Source: an uncultured Methanoregula sp.
GTDB taxonomy: Archaea; Halobacteriota; Methanomicrobia; Methanomicrobiales; Methanospirillaceae
Direction: 5' to 3'
DNA length: 64,000 nucleotides
Assembly: GCF_963662735.1 (NCBI RefSeq)
Contig: NZ_OY759744.1
Location: forward strand, 1,468,153 to 1,532,152
Each line of letters opens with the position of its first letter. Position 1 is the first letter of the stretch. Shown here one piece after another: positions 60,480-64,000 of this stretch. The notes beneath the pieces were generated by a model, which saw nothing but the letters and a program-made list of their open reading frames with translations, made no database searches and was not told where the DNA came from. A program made the translations under genes and the position numbers.

Positions 60480-63308
60480 TCAGAGCTGGATGATCGCCGT
60501 ATCTCTTTTTTTCTGGCAGATCTTCTGGAAATCCCTGATCTTCTGTTCCGGTATTCCGGTCTTTACAGCAATGCCCGCTGCATCAGCTGCAAGGAGGGTA
60601 TCCCCGTTGATAATATCCGCCTGGAACAGTTTTTCCAGGATGGTTTCCGAGAGCCCTTTGATGGCAAGGAGTTCTTTTTTGCCTTTCCCGACACGGATTT
60701 TTGTCAGTTTCTTTGGTACGGGTTTATCAAGGTATTTGCATACAATATCGACATGCTTCTGGACCGTAGTCGCTGACATGCCGGTGAGCTTTGCCAGGTC
60801 TGCCGGCGTGCGGGTGCAGAATTCCTCCGGCTCCATGATCCCCGCTGCCAGGTATTTTTTCAGGCTGACTGCGGGGATGCCGATCTCCCTGAGCACCTGC
60901 CCGTGGTAGATCTTTTTTGCCTCCGCGAGCAGGGTTTCCGCTTCGCCATCCCCTATCCCGGCCTTTTTCAGGCTGGCAATATCTGTTTTTGCAAGGCCCG
61001 AGAGTTCGGTGATTCCCGATTCTTTCAGGGCACCCATGATCTTCGAGTAGCTGCGCCCTTTCCTGGGGATCAGGTTCTCGCGCAGGAACTTGCGGCATTC
61101 GGACCGGCGCCGGAGCGTTGCAAGGACCGTTTCGGCGTCCCGGACCAGCTGTTCAGCTTTTGTAAGGGGAAGGTCCAGTTTCTTTGCAAGATCTTCCGGC
61201 GTGCTGCGCGAAAGTTCGGCAACCGTGTAGATATGCCGGTCCCGGATCTTTTTTGCCAGCGCTTCGTCCATGGAAGGGATCTCGGCAAGTGACTCGCTGT
61301 TGGAGTTGAGGTGGTGACAGAGCGGGCATCCTATGTCCCAGGGTCTAGCCCCTTTTCTCACGAGCCGTACAAAGTTGAGCTGGTGCTTGTCGCACACTTC
61401 ATCCGTGCGCACGGCAAAGCCCCACTGGGCCATGGGCAGGCCGATATTGAAACTGCAGTCGGGATACCGGGAGCACCCGATGAACTGCGTGTTTCCCCGC
61501 AGGTGCTTGATTGCGAGGGTTCCCCCGCAGACCGGGCATTTGCCGAGGTTCATCTCTTCGGCAGTACGGTTGCGGATATCGTCCCCGATAACCTGTTCAT
61601 TTGCCTCAAGCTGGTCGAAGGCATGGTGCAGCATCTCCCGCGATTCCCGGATGGCATCCTCCCGGGTTCGCTTGCTCTCCTTGATCTGCTGCATATGCGC
61701 TTCAAGCGTCTGGGTCATGTCGGGCCTGGTGATCGCATCCGCATGCTGCTCCAGCGTCTCGGTGACTGCACGACCAACAAGTGTCGGGCGGAGGGGATTT
61801 CCCTCAACATATTTCCGGGATACGAGTTTTGCGATAACCTCGTGCCGGGTGCTCTTGGTGCCAAGCCCCAGCTCTTCCATCCTCTGGATCAGTTTGCTCT
61901 GGGTGTACCGCGCCGGTGGCTGGGTCTCTTTCTCGTCCAGCTGCACCTTCTTCACCGGGAGATGTTCCCCGGTTTCGAACGCGGGAAGGATCACTTCCCT
62001 TGCTTCCGAGAACGGGTACACGGTGTGCCACCCGGGTTCGAGGAGCTGTCCGCCGGTGGTAGTATATTCCTCTCCTCCCGCTTCGAACAGGATCTTGAGG
62101 GTCTTCCACTCTGCGTCAGGGGAGAGTGTTGCCAGGAACCTGCGGAGAACCAGCTCGTAGATCTTAAAAACATCATCTCCCAGCGCCTCCCTGGTTGCCC
62201 CCCCGGTTGGGTGAATCGGCGGATGGTCGGTTGAGGATTTCTTGCCCCGCGTAGGTATGGCCCGGCGGTTTGCCATCACCCATTCCACGTCTTTCTTGAA
62301 CGGGGAGTTCCGGATTGTCTTGAGGATCCCGTCGAGATCGAGCGATGGCGGATAGACCGTATTGTCGGTCCTCGGGTACGAGATGAAACCGTTCATGTAC
62401 AGGTCTTCGGCAATCCGCATCGCGTTTGCCGCTGAGAACCCCATCCGGGCTGCTGCCACGATATACGTTGTCGTGTCAAACGGGGATGGTGCCCGGTCCT
62501 GCTTGCTCCCGAACTTGACATCGGTTACGACCAGCGGGGCCTTCGTTTTGTCCCTTGCGGATTCTGCGGAGGTCTTATCGTGGAACCGGCCGTTCGTGTG
62601 CCGGGCTTCTATTGTCTCCCCTGATTTCTCAGTCAGGAGCGAGAGCTGCCAGTATTTTTCCGGGACAAAGGCATCGATCTCTTTCTCCCGGTCCACGATC
62701 ATGCCAAGCGTCGGGGTCTGTACCCTTCCTACCGAGAGGATATTCTGCCCGCCCCGGCGGGCTGCCAGGGATATGAACCGCGTTAAGGACGCTCCCCACA
62801 TCAGGTCGATCGACTGCCGGGCTTCTCCTGCCGCTGCAAGCGCGAAATCCAGATCGGTCGTGTTGGAGAACGCGTGTCTGAGTTCCTGCTCGGTGATCGC
62901 GGAAAACCGTGCCCGGTCGATCGGGACTTTGGTGTTGACCGCCCGGACAAGCTCGAATGCCTCTTTACCGATCAGTTCCCCTTCGGTATCAAAGTCCGTT
63001 GCAATGGTTACCCGGTCTGCTTTCTTTGCCAGTTTCTGGAGCAGGGATACGATCCTGCGTTCAGTCGGGATCTTGATGGTTTTTGCATCGATGAGGCTTC
63101 TCGGGGTAAACTTGTCGCTTCGCCAGTTCTGGTATCCCGGCTCAAAATCGATCTCGACAACATGTCCCCGGAGCCCCATGGTCATGGTGTCCCCGTAACT
63201 GTACGTGGAAACACCGGCATCCTTGTGCTCGGTGACTTTTTTACCCTCGCTGAGGATCTGCGCAATACGCCTTGCCGAGATATTCTTTTCTGCAACAATG
63301 AGGTGCAC
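60480..63308 (-). CDS. topA: Type IA DNA topoisomerase with helix-hairpin-helix tail
   Basis: Relaxes negatively supercoiled DNA by cutting one strand. The 942-residue protein has the Toprim domain (LIVAEKN at the start, ATDFDTEGELIG), the active-site tyrosine in GFISYPRTDNTVYP, LSVGRVQTPTLG, and TKSTRHEVI. After the catalytic core, two zinc-ribbon-like cysteine sets (KCPVCGGT ... GCSRYPDC and VCDKHQ ... GCPLCH) are followed by about 290 residues of helix-hairpin-helix repeats (SGITELSGLAKTDIASLKKAG and similar), unusual in length for TopA and typical of methanogen members. The stop of gatB lies 5 bp upstream of its start. Confidence 0.94.
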   Translation of the reverse strand: MHLIVAEKNISARRIAQILSEGKKVTEHKDAGVSTYSYGDTMTMGLRGHVVEIDFEPGYQNWRSDKFTPRSLIDAKTIKIPTERRIVSLLQKLAKKADRVTIATDFDTEGELIGKEAFELVRAVNTKVPIDRARFSAITEQELRHAFSNTTDLDFALAAAGEARQSIDLMWGASLTRFISLAARRGGQNILSVGRVQTPTLGMIVDREKEIDAFVPEKYWQLSLLTEKSGETIEARHTNGRFHDKTSAESARDKTKAPLVVTDVKFGSKQDRAPSPFDTTTYIVAAARMGFSAANAMRIAEDLYMNGFISYPRTDNTVYPPSLDLDGILKTIRNSPFKKDVEWVMANRRAIPTRGKKSSTDHPPIHPTGGATREALGDDVFKIYELVLRRFLATLSPDAEWKTLKILFEAGGEEYTTTGGQLLEPGWHTVYPFSEAREVILPAFETGEHLPVKKVQLDEKETQPPARYTQSKLIQRMEELGLGTKSTRHEVIAKLVSRKYVEGNPLRPTLVGRAVTETLEQHADAITRPDMTQTLEAHMQQIKESKRTREDAIRESREMLHHAFDQLEANEQVIGDDIRNRTAEEMNLGKCPVCGGTLAIKHLRGNTQFIGCSRYPDCSFNIGLPMAQWGFAVRTDEVCDKHQLNFVRLVRKGARPWDIGCPLCHHLNSNSESLAEIPSMDEALAKKIRDRHIYTVAELSRSTPEDLAKKLDLPLTKAEQLVRDAETVLATLRRRSECRKFLRENLIPRKGRSYSKIMGALKESGITELSGLAKTDIASLKKAGIGDGEAETLLAEAKKIYHGQVLREIGIPAVSLKKYLAAGIMEPEEFCTRTPADLAKLTGMSATTVQKHVDIVCKYLDKPVPKKLTKIRVGKGKKELLAIKGLSETILEKLFQADIINGDTLLAADAAGIAVKTGIPEQKIRDFQKICQKKRDTAIIQL

Positions 63309-63313
63309 GGCCG

Positions 63314-64000
63314 TTACGCCTCCAAATTTTTGAGCGCTTCCAGGAGAAGCCGGTTCAGCTCCGCCGGGTCGGCTTTCCCGCGGGTCTTTTTCATAACCTG
63401 CCCTACGAGGAAATTCAGGGCCCCTGCCTTGCCGCTCCGGTAATCCTCGAGTGCCTTGGGGTTTTCCCGGATGGCTTCCTCGATGGCAGTTGCGATCGCA
63501 CCGGCATCTCCCGAGGTTTTGGCCAGGTTCAGACGCTTCACGATCCCTGCCGCGGTTTCCGCATTCTCCCCCTTCTGGCGCTGGTCGAGCATGACCCGCA
63601 GGACTTCGACCCCGCTCTTGTCGGTGATGGTTCCCTCTTTGAGGATCCGGATAAGGCCGGTGAACCCGTCGGCATCGATCGCATCAAGGTTCAGGTTGCG
63701 GTAATTCAGCTCGCCTATCAGGGTATCGGCAATCCATGTTGCGGCAAGGGGGGAGAGACCAGGTTTGTCTGCTGCAACGACCTGCTCGAAGAAGTTTGCA
63801 AGTCTGAGTTCGCCGGTAAGGGTCCGGGCATGGTTGAGCGAGCAGCCGTATTCTTTGATGAACCGTTCCCTGCGGGCATCCGGGAGCTCGGGGAGGACAA
63901 TATCCTCCACCCAGGATTTCACCCGGAGCGGGCGCAGGTCGGGCTCGGGGAAGTAGCGGTAATCGTGCTCCTGCTCCTTGCTCCGGCCGGCCTGGGTGAC
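63314..64000 (-). CDS. gatB: Aspartyl/glutamyl-tRNA amidotransferase subunit B, partial
   Basis: C-terminal part of GatB, the transamidase subunit that phosphorylates the misacylated Asp- or Glu-tRNA. The window cuts the gene; the visible frame enters with TQAGRSKEQEHDYRYFPEPD, the conserved DYRYFPEPDL turn, and continues through the helical and YqeY-like tail domain (GEYGCSL-like IKEYGCSLNHARTL; GALNFLVGQVMKKTRGKADP) to a stop at 63314. It heads the run gatB - topA - GGGP synthase - trmJ. Confidence 0.93.
   Translation of the reverse strand, partial: VTQAGRSKEQEHDYRYFPEPDLRPLRVKSWVEDIVLPELPDARRERFIKEYGCSLNHARTLTGELRLANFFEQVVAADKPGLSPLAATWIADTLIGELNYRNLNLDAIDADGFTGLIRILKEGTITDKSGVEVLRVMLDQRQKGENAETAAGIVKRLNLAKTSGDAGAIATAIEEAIRENPKALEDYRSGKAGALNFLVGQVMKKTRGKADPAELNRLLLEALKNLEA

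Overview
The window is a stretch of archaeal chromosome, most likely from a Methanomicrobiales methanogen (Methanoregulaceae-like). Archaeal markers are a geranylgeranylglyceryl-phosphate synthase, an archaeal-type threonyl-tRNA synthetase with its own editing domain, a B-family replicative DNA polymerase, an AglB oligosaccharyltransferase, an archaellin with a class III signal peptide, a form III RuBisCO, an XPD/Rad3 helicase and GatB. TATA boxes lie about 25-35 bp before many starts, and several starts look leaderless. The core is fairly GC-rich with tightly packed genes. Two stretches (about 1990-3640 and 34650-36670) are clearly AT-richer. I saw no tRNA, rRNA, CRISPR array or transposase.

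Layout. 1-5300 is an accessory, defence-like block: a HicBA toxin-antitoxin pair, a 2H-phosphoesterase/metallophosphoesterase fusion, an ApeA-type HEPN protein, a broken 5' copy of uvrA and a DUF1016/YhcG PD-(D/E)XK nuclease. 5402-9840 holds intact uvrA and uvrC. 9833-15086 holds an AI-2E-type permease, a lone receiver protein, an HTH-PAS regulator, an MscS-like membrane protein and a lipase-like hydrolase. 15256-19275 holds aglB and RuBisCO. 19785-23152 is a redox cluster: an ArsR-flavodoxin fusion behind a perfect palindrome, a second flavodoxin, a flavodoxin-ferredoxin (EFR1) protein and a radical SAM protein. 23905-25832 is uvrB with a one-base frameshift.

26209-31240 holds mdh-polB diverging from pyrD-pyrK. 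31291-34341 holds a pair of duplicated membrane PAS proteins (one a histidine kinase) and a MobA-like protein. 34437-37157 has two secreted/lipoprotein genes, one chagasin-like, lying between a 47-bp remnant of the ogt 3' part and intact ogt. Next come an XPD helicase, a VapBC-like pair and purB. 41767-50566 is a signalling block: a membrane-tethered receiver with a secreted M64-like metalloprotease, a histidine kinase with its response regulator, a kinase with a degenerate receiver, and a receiver-PadR regulator.

50596-55009 is a surface-protein operon resembling the WxL/WxL-interacting-protein systems of Gram-positive bacteria. 55566-64000 is housekeeping: thrS, dcd, an archaellin, trmJ, GGGP synthase, a type IA topoisomerase with a helix-hairpin-helix tail, and the 3' part of gatB.

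The points I find most worth following are the 2H-metallophosphoesterase fusion beside ApeA, the ArsR/ferredoxin-motif/flavodoxin operon with its palindrome, the WxL-like surface operon, a motif shared by the uvrA and uvrB promoters, two accessory segments each bordered by a duplicated piece of a DNA-repair gene, and a GC-rich hairpin cluster after uvrB.
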